From NCBI GenBank assembly GCA_015207365.1, contig JADEXA010000041.1, forward strand, positions 1 through 64,000: DNA of 64,000 nt, given 5' to 3'. This DNA is from Vacuolonema iberomarrocanum LEGE 07170. Lineage in GTDB: Bacteria; Cyanobacteriota; Cyanobacteriia; Elainellales; Elainellaceae. Below are positions 45,338 through 54,888 of the stretch, piece after piece (the stretch's first letter is position 1; each line of letters begins with the position of its first letter). Below the pieces are notes generated by a model that had not been told where the DNA came from, did no database searches, and was given only the letters and a program-made list of their open reading frames with translations. The position numbers and the translations under genes were made by a program.

Positions 45338-48300
45338 TTAGAAAGTCATGGGTGCGATCGGTTCAATATCAGGAGCACTGCCACCAATCTGGTTGGTTCG
45401 CAATACCCAAACGGATGCCCCATGTTCGAGGAAAACCTTGACAATCGTGTCGCTCGCTTTGCGGGGTAGGAGCGTGCGCCAACTGCTGATCCCAGCCATC
45501 AAATTTTGTAAGGGCTTATCTTCCAACGTGGTGCCCAAGTTGTATTCATTCCTTTCCCAATCGGCTCTAGGACTGCCCAGGGGTTGCAGTTCCAGCTTCA
45601 GCAGTTGTCCGACAGTCAAAAGGTTTTGGAGCGCTTCGCTATCTTGGGGATGGCGATCTGCCCAATCTTTCAGCCAATTGTCTTGGTTACTCAGCCGCTG
45701 CAACGCAGTAAAAACGGCGCGGTTAGAGTCCTGCGAGCAGTTGTTGGCAGGCCCAACATAGGTGCCTCCCGTACCATCGCCAATCCGGTAGCGAGCGGTC
45801 ATGGCAACGAGCTGAGAAATGATGCCATTGATGGGCGATCGCCGTTCTCCATCCAATTCATACCAGCGAGACAGGCTATCGAGGTGCATCAGGAGATCGC
45901 AGACGGGCCGCACCCCCACCCACCCAAACTGGCGATCGCCCATGTATCTCGACCAGTGGAGCGTACCCGCAACCAACCCATCGGTATTGTGGGTGTAGAT
46001 CTGGTAATAGCGGATATCGAAGCGGCGTTCCTGAGTGAGGGGATCGCGAATAACCGTGGCCATCCCATAGGCAAAGTGCCCAAAAAAGATCGGGGTGGCC
46101 GCCGCCGGTTCGCGCCTGTCACCGCCAATACCACCATAGACATGTAGCAGCAGAGCGCGATCTCCGTCTTGCCACTGATCGATCGCCGTCTGGATAGCCG
46201 CAGAGTTGCCATCATCCCTGGCTGTGCAGAGGACAGAGGCTATGCGACCCTTCTGCGCCCTAATATCAGCCCATGCCTCTCGACGGATGTATGGATAGGC
46301 GGCGTTTTGGCCGAAGCGGACGCGATCAGGCTGGAGCTGCAACAAACGGCGAGGGGCCAGGGATTGGACGACGAACTGGTTGGTACGATCGAGGGCTCCA
46401 TAGATATACCAGCCGGTTTCATTCAGGGGAGATTTTTCCAAATCCTGGGTGGAAGACGGGGCAAGGTTGTTCTGATCGGGAATCACAGGTGGTAGGGACA
46501 CCACCTCATCACCCCCATCAAAATCCCCCGTCTCTGGATTGAAATGCTCGACCCAATAGCGATCGACGGCGGCAGGACGGACAAAGCGTACCAGCCCGTA
46601 ATAGCGCCCAGTAATCTGGATGGGTTCTTGTTGAATGGTGAGAACCACCAGATCCACCAAGGGAGAGGTTATGGCAACATCAACCACCCCCTCCAGCATC
46701 ACAATGATGTCATCGACAGGGTGCGATCCCGCCAGAGATTCCAGGGGATCAACCTGTTTCCAATGGTTGAGGCGATCGGGATGCACTAACCCACCATAGA
46801 TGCTGCTGTATTCGGCCTCTGTACTGAAGTGCACATCTTTCGTGACCGCCTTTACCCAACGCTGCACCATTGGATGCTGGCTCCAGCGCAGGATCACCGT
46901 TTTGCCCATAAGGGACGGGTGCTCGGGTGGAGCATGGTGCACCTCAAACAGAACCCCTCGCACGGACGATCGCTGCTCACTTTCTGGCAGGATCAGCCGT
47001 CCCATCCAGGGGGCGATCGCCCGGTACCAGTTTGAGGGGGGTGTTTGATGCAGCGGATAGTAGCTGGGGCGCGTAAAGGGCGCTTGGCCGTATCGCTCGT
47101 AGTTGCTCAGCTTAATCGAGGTCAAATCGGGTTGGGGGAGCAGCTTTCCTTGGATGATCTGGTTGATGTAGTCGATGGTCTGCTCCAAGGCCGTATGACC
47201 ATCCGGAAGCATCACATCGGGATCGAGAATGCCCCCCGGCACCTGATGCCCCACAGGCCCCATCGAAAAGATGGAAAGGTTACCTCGCCGCTTGGCTCGA
47301 TTCCAGTAAGACAGGGGAAAGAGCGTCCAGCGGCCCGGAAACATGATCGGCCCAATCCGCTCTACTTGGTCTTTTTCACCCACTAAATGATAGAGATGCT
47401 CTAGTTGCAGAATGTTGCAGTTGCCACTGATGACGCCCCCCAGGGAAATGACCTCGATCGGTGCGCCGAGCGCCCGTTTCAGGTAAGGCGCGCAGGCACA
47501 GGACATTTGTCCACCCCCGCTATAGCCGATCAAGGTAATAGGTGTACCGCTGCTCAGTTTGTAGCCATTTTTCACAAGCCCGTTGTAAACCACCTGAGCG
47601 ATCCCCTGGTTGTAGAGGGGGCCATAGCGGCGATCGGCAGACACTCCGACAATCAGCACGTTGCGTAGGTTGACCAGCAAACCCAACAGCGCCGCCGGGT
47701 TGGCAAAGCGGGCTTTATCGGCGGCTTCCCACAAAAACGAGAGGGGCCGATCTTCATCCAAAGGATTGTTGACCACTGAATAGGGCATGATCCCCCGGAC
47801 CAATGCCACATCCTCAGGCAGATTGGGGGCGAGGGTATCGAGAAATTCTTCAATGTCGGGCAAATATTCGAAGGTTGATTTGCCAATGCCATCCAAATAG
47901 ACAATGTAGCGGGAGAGGGCGGATACAGTTCCCCCTTGCAGGCGAGCATTGGATTGGGCCAATTCCCCAGCATTGATTGTGGTGTCGATGTCGTCGTCAT
48001 ACCAACCTGCCCACCAGCCCAGGGTTTCTAGGGGGGCCAACAAACCTGCAACGACGATCGCCACGACTGAAATCCATACCAGGTTGACAATCAAGCGCAC
48101 CAGCCGAGGCCATTCATCATATCCACCAAACAACCACTCCCGGATAGGCCGCAGCAGGATGACGATGCACACTGTCAGAATGACCATGCCTCCTAGCGCC
48201 AGGATAGTCTTCACCCTCGTACCATCGATACGCTGAGAGTCAACGACCTGAGCTGATCCCGACGCCTGCACTGCAGTGTCCGCTGTCGTACTTAGAGCAG

Positions 48301-49048
48301 TCCGTCGCTCCAGCGAAGATGGCAGACTAGACAGATCAGTCACTGGACGCCCATCCTGCCGAACGTTCGTGATCTTTTCTCGCAATTCTTCTTGCCAAAC
48401 GGTCGCACTTTGTTGCGCCCGCTCACGCACCACACCGACCAGCTCTTTGCGACTCGTGGCTAGCTCGACCCCGGCAACCGTGTTTGCGATCCGTTTGCCG
48501 AGATTGGCGATCGGCTGGCCGAGGGTATTTTGCAAAACCTGAAGCACGATCCAGCCTAGGGCAACATAGCCAAATGCTGCCCCGACCCCGACATTGGCGA
48601 TCGCCCCAAATCCTACAACTAGCGCCAGCAAATGCCAGATCGACAACCCGGTGAGGAGGGAAATTCCCAGATAAGGCAAAGCGCCCAAAAAGCTGAACAA
48701 CAGCGGCGCATAGCTCACTCCCAGTCCTTTGAACAAGGCGCTAAAGGATACCGATGCATTCCACGGCAGCAGGGTGATCAACCAGGTGCTAAATACCAGG
48801 AAACAGAACCCGGCGACAAACAGTAGGGCATTGAGCAGCAAACTCAAGACAAACCGCCAGGGTGTCACTTGATTGAGAAAAAGGACAATGGCCTGGGCGA
48901 TCGCCTGGGAAAACCCGGCCAATAGCACAATCAGCACGGCCAACGTTATCCCCTGGGGCAAATCTCCAATGGCACGAAAGGCATCGGCATTCAGGGCAAA
49001 CACCCACCCGATGAGTTCCCAAAATCTGGACAAAACAGAATCTGGCAT
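45338..49048 (-). CDS. Large membrane protein with a Ser-hydrolase-like domain
   Basis: I do not recognise a named family. The 1236-residue protein has about six membrane spans in residues 1-190, a soluble loop with a coiled stretch, then two spans (about 280-300 and 315-345). A soluble region from about 370 to 640 has GYSGGGQ with Ser510, the nucleophile-elbow pattern of alpha/beta hydrolases, preceded by LDGIGKSTFEYLPD and a Rossmann-like NVLIVGVSAD strand. Candidate acid and His are not certain. The last 500 residues are beta-rich and without motifs I know; they hold repeated Trp/Arg stretches and an SQDSNRAVFTALQRL segment that could bind a partner. It stands alone, with a hairpin element at its 3' end. 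Confidence 0.8.
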   Translation of the reverse strand: MPDSVLSRFWELIGWVFALNADAFRAIGDLPQGITLAVLIVLLAGFSQAIAQAIVLFLNQVTPWRFVLSLLLNALLFVAGFCFLVFSTWLITLLPWNASVSFSALFKGLGVSYAPLLFSFLGALPYLGISLLTGLSIWHLLALVVGFGAIANVGVGAAFGYVALGWIVLQVLQNTLGQPIANLGKRIANTVAGVELATSRKELVGVVRERAQQSATVWQEELREKITNVRQDGRPVTDLSSLPSSLERRTALSTTADTAVQASGSAQVVDSQRIDGTRVKTILALGGMVILTVCIVILLRPIREWLFGGYDEWPRLVRLIVNLVWISVVAIVVAGLLAPLETLGWWAGWYDDDIDTTINAGELAQSNARLQGGTVSALSRYIVYLDGIGKSTFEYLPDIEEFLDTLAPNLPEDVALVRGIMPYSVVNNPLDEDRPLSFLWEAADKARFANPAALLGLLVNLRNVLIVGVSADRRYGPLYNQGIAQVVYNGLVKNGYKLSSGTPITLIGYSGGGQMSCACAPYLKRALGAPIEVISLGGVISGNCNILQLEHLYHLVGEKDQVERIGPIMFPGRWTLFPLSYWNRAKRRGNLSIFSMGPVGHQVPGGILDPDVMLPDGHTALEQTIDYINQIIQGKLLPQPDLTSIKLSNYERYGQAPFTRPSYYPLHQTPPSNWYRAIAPWMGRLILPESEQRSSVRGVLFEVHHAPPEHPSLMGKTVILRWSQHPMVQRWVKAVTKDVHFSTEAEYSSIYGGLVHPDRLNHWKQVDPLESLAGSHPVDDIIVMLEGVVDVAITSPLVDLVVLTIQQEPIQITGRYYGLVRFVRPAAVDRYWVEHFNPETGDFDGGDEVVSLPPVIPDQNNLAPSSTQDLEKSPLNETGWYIYGALDRTNQFVVQSLAPRRLLQLQPDRVRFGQNAAYPYIRREAWADIRAQKGRIASVLCTARDDGNSAAIQTAIDQWQDGDRALLLHVYGGIGGDRREPAAATPIFFGHFAYGMATVIRDPLTQERRFDIRYYQIYTHNTDGLVAGTLHWSRYMGDRQFGWVGVRPVCDLLMHLDSLSRWYELDGERRSPINGIISQLVAMTARYRIGDGTGGTYVGPANNCSQDSNRAVFTALQRLSNQDNWLKDWADRHPQDSEALQNLLTVGQLLKLELQPLGSPRADWERNEYNLGTTLEDKPLQNLMAGISSWRTLLPRKASDTIVKVFLEHGASVWVLRTNQIGGSAPDIEPIAPMTF

Positions 49049-49643
49049 GGGCGATCGGACTCCTCATAAACAAAGCAATGTCAGACGCCCTAAGGTATTA
49101 GATTAAATCCAAAAAACCGTAAAAATATCTTAAGAAAATCTAAGTGCAGGAGAAGCAATCAAGACCTTGCTAAAGCCCTTTTTGATGGGTAAATCCCCAA
49201 AATCAACAAAGTTCCAGGGTTCTTTCTGAATCCTGGAACGGTTACAGCGCTGACGTTCTGTCACGAAGAAAACCAATTTTCGACCGATCTATTGTTTATA
49301 ACGTCAATGCAAATGCGAGTCGCGATCGCCCTCCGACTTATCTCACAGCACGATTGACGAATCACATTGACAACCCTCTAGGTGACATCAAGATTTAGAA
49401 GGGGCAGGACATCCCACAGATACAGCTTCTATTAGATGCGGCAGTCGAGCAGAGAGAACCGTGATGCGATGATTCTTCCAGACGTCTAAGCCAGCTCTAA
49501 TGGACAACCGAGCAGATGGCTTGCATCAAGCGCTCGGGTGGTGTGTGGTGCAACGGGCGATCGCCGGAGCCGCAAGGAACCAAGTGTAGCGATAGTTCCA
49601 GATGCCCTGCGTCAATCAGGTCAAGCAAGCAATATTGGCCGGA
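49049..49643. other. Intergenic region
   Basis: About 0.6 kb. No supported gene, RNA or repeat was seen; short frames look random. Confidence 0.4.
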
Positions 49644-50141
49644 TCAGGCCCGCTCAACTTCCGCTTTGATATTGTCCCAAACCGAGAGCACACCATCGAG
49701 CCAGCCCTGGCTAAAGAGGACGCGGCTCTGAGCGCTAACATCCAGCAAATGTGCAAAATCGGCATCTTGAATGCGAGCTTCTGCCGGATAGCCACGGGTG
49801 TCGAGGTAAGACCACAGATATTCCAGTACATCTTCATCAAACGATGCGGCCAACGGGCGCACCCGCTCAAAATGTTGGAAATCTTTGTAAGAGAGTTGGG
49901 ACGCTGACCGGATCCCTAATTCATAGCCTTCTTGATGAACCTTGTTGAGCAGCACTTGTTTTTCGGTGCGTAGACGCTCGACGAGATTGTCATCACTGGC
50001 GACTTGGTGCTTGAGTTCTTCATATGTAATTGCCATATCTAGTGCCTCCTGGCAAACCGCAGAAACATTGAGCAGGTGTTTGATGGGTCTGAGCCTTTCG
50101 TAGAGCGGCTCTGGGACAGCTATCGTAACTCTCTTGCTCAA
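49644..50141 (-). CDS. Ribbon-helix-helix-like protein, cyanobacterial
   Basis: Starting at TTG 50141 (LSKRVTIAVPEPLYERLRP) the N-terminus reads as a ribbon-helix-helix: a strand SKRVTIAVP followed by two helices to about residue 40, as in CopG/MetJ-type proteins. AGGTGG lies at a good distance upstream of the TTG, which supports it over the ATG 45 nt further up. The rest (165 residues in all) is helical with a GYELGIRSASQLSYKDF stretch and an acidic end. It may be an antitoxin-like DNA-binding protein; no toxin gene is adjacent. The function is not known. Confidence 0.72.
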   Translation of the reverse strand: MSKRVTIAVPEPLYERLRPIKHLLNVSAVCQEALDMAITYEELKHQVASDDNLVERLRTEKQVLLNKVHQEGYELGIRSASQLSYKDFQHFERVRPLAASFDEDVLEYLWSYLDTRGYPAEARIQDADFAHLLDVSAQSRVLFSQGWLDGVLSVWDNIKAEVERA

Positions 50142-50812
50142 AATGCCACCTGCTTTTTGTGTACCCTTATACAATAATTCAACCAATTATGTAATGGCCA
50201 CGAATTCAATAAAGTGTTACATAATAGACAGCTTTTTCTGGGAAGTGTGCATAACTCCATGCTAATGCTTCATATGCGTAAGACCATAAGCCCTTATTCG
50301 AGAAGGCTTTTAAAGATGATGGGGTTGGTTGCTGTTATGCAACAACAGCGAAGATTCAACATCGTTATGCAACAAAATTGCCTAGAAGAAAAACCAGAAC
50401 AGATTCACCGCATGCCTCATTGGAGACGCTACGCAACACTAGATGTGGTGAGTTCGGGATAACACCCTGACGCCCAATGCCGTAGCCACCAGAGCAGCAT
50501 CCATAACGGCAGACTCCGAGAATTCCGGGTTTGAGAACCCGCGACAGTACACGATGGCAGATTTCGTTCGTCGCATCACGGGTTCCACCGCCGGACTGGC
50601 TTAACCTGCACGCAAGTTTATGGTTACGAAGGAGCGTCGGGTTTTACTATTAAACCAATCAAGTGAAATCCCGCCTGCGGACAACGAAGTTATCGCGAGT
50701 CCTGCTGGTTTTGAGGAGGTTGGTTCATATCCGGCTTCAGACAGCAGGGACTCCCGAAGCGGGCTGATTTGAGTTTGATAAGGTGGTGAAGCAAAACGGA
50801 TTAACCGGATTC
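50142..50812. other. Intergenic region with possible structured leader of the DUF3110 gene
   Basis: Hairpins on the plus strand: CGGGTT/AACCCG (50526-50541), GAGTCCTGCTG (50697-50707) pairing with 50742-50753 (one bulged G) and CCCGAAGCGGG at 50753-50763. The distal 300 bp is GC-richer than the surrounding gap. I do not recognise tmRNA, 6S, RNase P RNA or a known riboswitch. The first half (50190-50460) is AT-rich and has twice GTTATGCAACAA. Confidence 0.4.
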
Positions 50813-51208
50813 ATGCGCGTATACGTTCTACTATTCAACCCTGGCACCGAAAACGAGGGCATCCACACGCTGAAGTTAAAGGATGAAGACCGCAATGTAG
50901 TGCTGATGTTTGAGTCGGAGGAAGATGCGACTCGTTATGGGCTACTCCTGGAAGCTCAGGATTTCTTGAGCCCAAACGTTGAGGAAATCGAGTCAGAAGA
51001 AGTAGAAGAATTTTGCGAAGAAGCCAACTATGACTGCGTGATTGTCCCTGAAGGCACCCTGGCTATTCCCCCCGAAGCGGTGCTGGAAGCAACAGACTGG
51101 CAAGCAGAAGGAGAGGTGCCACCCGCAGAAGAGGAAGCTGAACCTCCCTCTGACATGTCAGGTACAGAGTTGGATGCCATTCGGCAACGGTTGGAGAAGT
51201 TGCTGTGA
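50813..51208 (+). CDS. DUF3110 family protein
   Basis: A small soluble protein of the DUF3110 family, found in cyanobacteria and plastid lineages and of unknown function. MRVYVLLFNPGTENEGIHTL at the start and FESEEDATRYGLLLEAQDF are the conserved blocks. The C-terminal third is acidic and Pro-rich (about residues 92-115). The ATG at 50813 is chosen because MRVYVLLFN is the family start; an upstream frame adds 10 residues. The stop overlaps the start of murQ (TGATG), so the two genes are probably translated together; a link to cell-wall recycling is inference. Confidence 0.82.
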   Translation: MRVYVLLFNPGTENEGIHTLKLKDEDRNVVLMFESEEDATRYGLLLEAQDFLSPNVEEIESEEVEEFCEEANYDCVIVPEGTLAIPPEAVLEATDWQAEGEVPPAEEEAEPPSDMSGTELDAIRQRLEKLL

Positions 51209-52164
51209 TGAGTGCTGGACAATCTTCAGACGCCCCTCAAAATTCCCTAACGCTCTCGACCCGAGGGCATCTGCTGACTGAGCAAGTTAACCCGGCGAGC
51301 GATCGCCTCGACCAACTTTCAGCCCTGGAATTGGTGGATTTGTTCAACCAGGAGGATCAGCGAACCCTTGAGGCGATCGCCGCGAATCGTGATGCCCTTG
51401 CTGAGGCGATCGAGCGTACGGCTCGTGCCTTGCGGCATGGAGGGCGGTTATTCTACGTAGGGGCAGGAACCAGCGGGCGGCTGGGCGTGTTGGATGCCGC
51501 AGAATGTCCACCAACCTTTTGCACACCACCAGCGTTGGTGCAGGGAATTATTGCGGGGGGAGAGTCGGCCTTGGTTCGCAGCTCCGAAGACAAGGAAGAC
51601 CGGGCAGAGGATGGAGCCACGGCGATCGCCCAAGCTCAGGTCACCGCCACGGATGTTGTCGTTGGTATCACAGCGGGAGGCACGACGCCGTTTGTGCATG
51701 GCGCATTGGCAGCAGCCCGCCAGCGGGGAGCCACCACGATTTTTCTGGCCTGCGTTCCCGAGTCTCAGGTGGCGGCCGATGTCGATATCAACCTCCGCCT
51801 GCTGGTCGGCCCCGAAATTCTGGCAGGATCTACTCGTCTGAAAGCGGGCACCGTGACTAAGATGGCACTGAATATCCTCTCTACAGGAACAATGGTGCAA
51901 TTGGGCAAAGTGTATGGCAATCGCATGGTAGATGTTGCCGTGACCAATCAGAAGCTCCAGGATCGAGCCTTGCGAATGCTCCAGGATTTGACCCACTTGG
52001 GTCGAGATGCAGCCGCCCTGTTGTTGGAAAACAGCCAGCGGCGGGTGAAACTGGCGCTGCTTATGCATTGGACAGGGGTCGATGCCGCCCAGGGCGATCG
52101 CCTCCTGCAAGACCATCAGGGACAACTTCGGGCGGCGATCGCCGCGCACCAGCCACCGTCCTAG
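51208..52164 (+). CDS. murQ: N-acetylmuramic acid 6-phosphate etherase
   Basis: MurQ cleaves the lactyl ether of MurNAc-6-phosphate to GlcNAc-6-phosphate in peptidoglycan recycling. The SIS-domain signature GRLFYVGAGTSGRLGVLDAAECPPTF (quoted in parts: YVGAGTSGRLGVLDA and ECPPTF) is diagnostic, followed by GGESAL, EDGATAI and AGTVTKMALNILSTGTM. 318 residues from the ATG at 51208, whose TGATG overlap with the upstream stop supports it; a GTG 3 nt upstream is also in frame. No anmK or MurNAc transporter gene is adjacent. Confidence 0.95.
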   Translation: MSAGQSSDAPQNSLTLSTRGHLLTEQVNPASDRLDQLSALELVDLFNQEDQRTLEAIAANRDALAEAIERTARALRHGGRLFYVGAGTSGRLGVLDAAECPPTFCTPPALVQGIIAGGESALVRSSEDKEDRAEDGATAIAQAQVTATDVVVGITAGGTTPFVHGALAAARQRGATTIFLACVPESQVAADVDINLRLLVGPEILAGSTRLKAGTVTKMALNILSTGTMVQLGKVYGNRMVDVAVTNQKLQDRALRMLQDLTHLGRDAAALLLENSQRRVKLALLMHWTGVDAAQGDRLLQDHQGQLRAAIAAHQPPS

Positions 52165-52576
52165 CATCGACCCAGCGCATCTATCCAGCCCTCACTGGAA
52201 GGTTCCCTTTCCTCCAGCAGAGCATTCAAACTGTCACCAGAGGGGACAAACCCCTGACTGCCCTTACCCCCCATTAAAGTTCAACGTTTCATGAACAAAG
52301 ACTCGACAGCCTTGACAGCCTTTGCCAATATGCGGCTATTCGTAACCTCCGTAATTTCCCTGATACCCTAGAAAGGGAGAGCCCCAGCCTCAGCTAAACC
52401 TCAAGCTATGTGCGTTTTTCAATACAAACCATCGCACCTCACAGAAAACATCTCTTGAGGCGCTGAGTCGGCATTAGGCGATGAACGGGGGATCTGACCC
52501 GTCCGGAAGCCTAATGCTAGTGCCATTTTTTTCGTAACGGGCTAAATTATAAAGTTTTGGACAACAACCGAGCGAT
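52165..52576. other. Intergenic region with nested hairpin
   Basis: GCATTAGGC (52471-52479) pairs with GCCTAATGC (52509-52517) and encloses ACGGG/CCCGT. It lies 60 bp before the M50 gene and could be a leader structure or a terminator of upstream RNA. The rest shows nothing. Confidence 0.4.
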
Positions 52577-54082
52577 TTGATGATCATTGTTCTGATTTCA
52601 TTGGCAGCCATTGGTGTATTGGTATGGGGGTTCAATCGAGCTAAGCCCTTCGGAAAGGCAGGCATGTTGTCCTGGCTTCAGTCCGTTGTGCTGATGGTGC
52701 CCTGGCTGCTGGTCTTTGGCTTGTTTATCCTAGGCATTTATCTAAACGTCGCTCTCATTCTGGCCATTCTGGTGCTATCCACGATCGCCTATATCTATTT
52801 AGGTAACCAGTTACGGGCATTGGGAGAGGATGCACTCCCCCGACGTCCATCGATGGTACGTAGCGACAAGGCCAGAGAAACCAGTGAGACCATGACTGAC
52901 TCGACTGCTAGCGCTCCGGCTCCCAGACAGATGGCTCAGCCTTCTCCGGCGGCATCCGCCCGCCCAGAAGTTGAGCGGATTCCAGCAGAAGATTTGCAGC
53001 AAATTCAGACCATCTTTGGCATCGATACGTTTTTTGCCACGGAGACGCTCCCCTATCAGGATGGAGCCATCTTTAAGGGCAATTTGCGAGGGAATCCAGA
53101 GGAAAGTCATGAACGATTGTCACGATCGCTGAAAGAAAAATTGGGCGATCGCTATCGACTGTTTCTCGTCAATGGCCCCGATGCTCGCCCGACCATTGTT
53201 GTTCTACCCAGCCGCAATGATCCGCAGCCCAGTAGCCAATTTCAGCTAGGGTTTGCCGTTGTGCTGGCGTTAGCGACCCTAGCGACCTGCTTTGAGGCGT
53301 CGGGAATTTTTCTAGGGTTTGACCTCAGCACCGATATGGCAAGGCTACCCGAAACCCTGGCGATCGCCAGTGGGCTTGTTTTGATCCTAGCCACCCACGA
53401 AATTGCCCACCGATGGATGGCACAGCGCTATCATGTACGTCTGAGCCCTCCATTTTTCCTCCCTGCATGGCAACTGGGCTCACTTGGGGCGTTTTTTCGA
53501 TTTGAGTCGCTGCTCAAAAACCGCAGCATTTTGTTTGACATTGCCCTGGCAGGTCCCGCTGCGGGCGGCATCATATCCTTCGTTTTTTTGATAGTCGGAC
53601 TATCATTATCCCATCAGGGTGGGTTACCTCTACAAGCAAATTTTTTTCAAGGTTCCGTGTTGGTCGGCACAATAGCACGAGTCGTGCTAGGGGATGCGCT
53701 CCAGCAACCCTATGTCGAAGTTCATCCACTCGTCGTCATTGGCTGGCTGGGCTTAGTGATCAACGCCATCAACCTAATGCCCGCTGGGCAATTGGACGGT
53801 GGAAGAATCCTACAAGCTATTTATGGACGGACGGTAACCGGGCGCGCCACTGTCGTCACGATTTTATTCCTAGTCATTGCCTCGTTAGTTAATCCTCTGG
53901 CGTTGTACTGGGCGATCGTAATTTTGTTTTTGCAGCGGGATTTAGAGCGTCCCGCCTTGAATGAACTAACGGAACCAAATGATACAAGGGCAGCTCTGGC
54001 CCTGTTGGCGCTCTTTTTGATGGCGGCAACGCTGCTCCCTCTTACCCCGGTACTTGCCGGACGTCTTGGTATTGGAGGCTAA
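52577..54082 (+). CDS. Site-2-protease family (M50) membrane metalloprotease
   Basis: An intramembrane zinc protease of the S2P-like group. Zn-binding H274-E-I-A-H278 sits in a membrane segment, and NLMPAGQLDGGR supplies the third ligand D407. Two spans lead the protein (about 1-22 and 37-75), then a soluble insert with a Pro/Ala/Ser linker and an FGIDTFFATETLPYQDGAIFKG-type domain (about 135-200, quoted in part), then the catalytic membrane core. No PDZ domain is seen. 501 residues, like plant and cyanobacterial EGY/SREBP-protease homologues. The PIN-protein gene starts 1 nt after its stop. Confidence 0.88.
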   Translation: MMIIVLISLAAIGVLVWGFNRAKPFGKAGMLSWLQSVVLMVPWLLVFGLFILGIYLNVALILAILVLSTIAYIYLGNQLRALGEDALPRRPSMVRSDKARETSETMTDSTASAPAPRQMAQPSPAASARPEVERIPAEDLQQIQTIFGIDTFFATETLPYQDGAIFKGNLRGNPEESHERLSRSLKEKLGDRYRLFLVNGPDARPTIVVLPSRNDPQPSSQFQLGFAVVLALATLATCFEASGIFLGFDLSTDMARLPETLAIASGLVLILATHEIAHRWMAQRYHVRLSPPFFLPAWQLGSLGAFFRFESLLKNRSILFDIALAGPAAGGIISFVFLIVGLSLSHQGGLPLQANFFQGSVLVGTIARVVLGDALQQPYVEVHPLVVIGWLGLVINAINLMPAGQLDGGRILQAIYGRTVTGRATVVTILFLVIASLVNPLALYWAIVILFLQRDLERPALNELTEPNDTRAALALLALFLMAATLLPLTPVLAGRLGIGG

Positions 54083-54083
54083 G

Positions 54084-54881
54084 ATGACAATTACCCCCCC
54101 TGTAATCGTTGTTCTCGATATCAGTGCCCTTTCGCTCGGATCCCAGCGCGAATGGCTGGAATTCTCTCGGGTTGGCGAAATTCATATTCCGCAAGCGGTG
54201 TATGAAGAGATGAAGTTTTTGCATGGGCGTACCCCCGACCCCGACTTGGAAGCCCTAGCCCGCGCATTTCATCGGTTTTATCCAAGCAGTCGCTGGAACG
54301 TTACCGATGCCACCGCCCACCATCCTAGTCTAACGGCTGCGGGGCAAGCCCTCACCAAACGCGCCCGCATTGCCCTGGCATCGGCTCGTTGCGCCTATGC
54401 CCTGGCACTCAACTTTCCTAACTATCTGACGGTTCTGGTGACCAATGACCGGGCATTACTGCAGAAAATCTACGCCATTCCGTCCAATAACTTTTGCGCC
54501 GTGGATGGACAAAGCCTGTTGCGTTGGTGCCGCAGTGGGCAACGCCCGATCTCGGTGAGCCAGAAGCTCCAGCAACTGCGATCGCTGGCGGCTTCCGGCA
54601 TCATCGGCCGACCCACGCCGAGGACCACGACTTCTCGCGTTACATCGTCCTCCTCCTCATCTCGTTCAGGCATTACCGGTGCTCGGCGATCGCGTTCCCA
54701 CACCACCACCATCCAACGCACTCCTCTGATATCCTCAGAATCAGTGTCGCAGCTCATTTCGTTGCTGATGGCATTCGGTGGGGTTCTTTTAGCGGGTTGG
54801 TTACTCTGGGCCGTGTTTACAAGTTCTGAAATGCTCGATCCATTACGAGAACCCTTCGACCCCACAGAACAATCGGGTTGA
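54084..54881 (+). CDS. Tail-anchored PIN-domain protein
   Basis: The N-terminal 150 residues form a PIN-like domain: VVLDISAL (first Asp), YEEMKFLHG (acid after the second helix) and VLVTNDRALLQ (late Asp). The middle acid usually found in a D-x-x-I helix is not visible in KRARIALASARCAYALAL, so nuclease activity is uncertain. A Ser/Thr/Arg-rich linker (about 185-225) leads to a single C-terminal span (about 233-255, LISLLMAFGGVLLAGWLLWA), making it a tail-anchored protein. The ATG at 54084 follows GGAGG and begins 1 nt after the protease stop. ParA follows after 7 nt. Confidence 0.82.
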   Translation: MTITPPVIVVLDISALSLGSQREWLEFSRVGEIHIPQAVYEEMKFLHGRTPDPDLEALARAFHRFYPSSRWNVTDATAHHPSLTAAGQALTKRARIALASARCAYALALNFPNYLTVLVTNDRALLQKIYAIPSNNFCAVDGQSLLRWCRSGQRPISVSQKLQQLRSLAASGIIGRPTPRTTTSRVTSSSSSSRSGITGARRSRSHTTTIQRTPLISSESVSQLISLLMAFGGVLLAGWLLWAVFTSSEMLDPLREPFDPTEQSG

Positions 54882-54888
54882 TAGGTGC

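Noticed and set aside
50461..50780. Candidate tmRNA, 6S RNA, RNase P RNA or cobalamin riboswitch
   Set aside because: None of the conserved cores of these RNAs could be found; kept only as an unassigned structured region.
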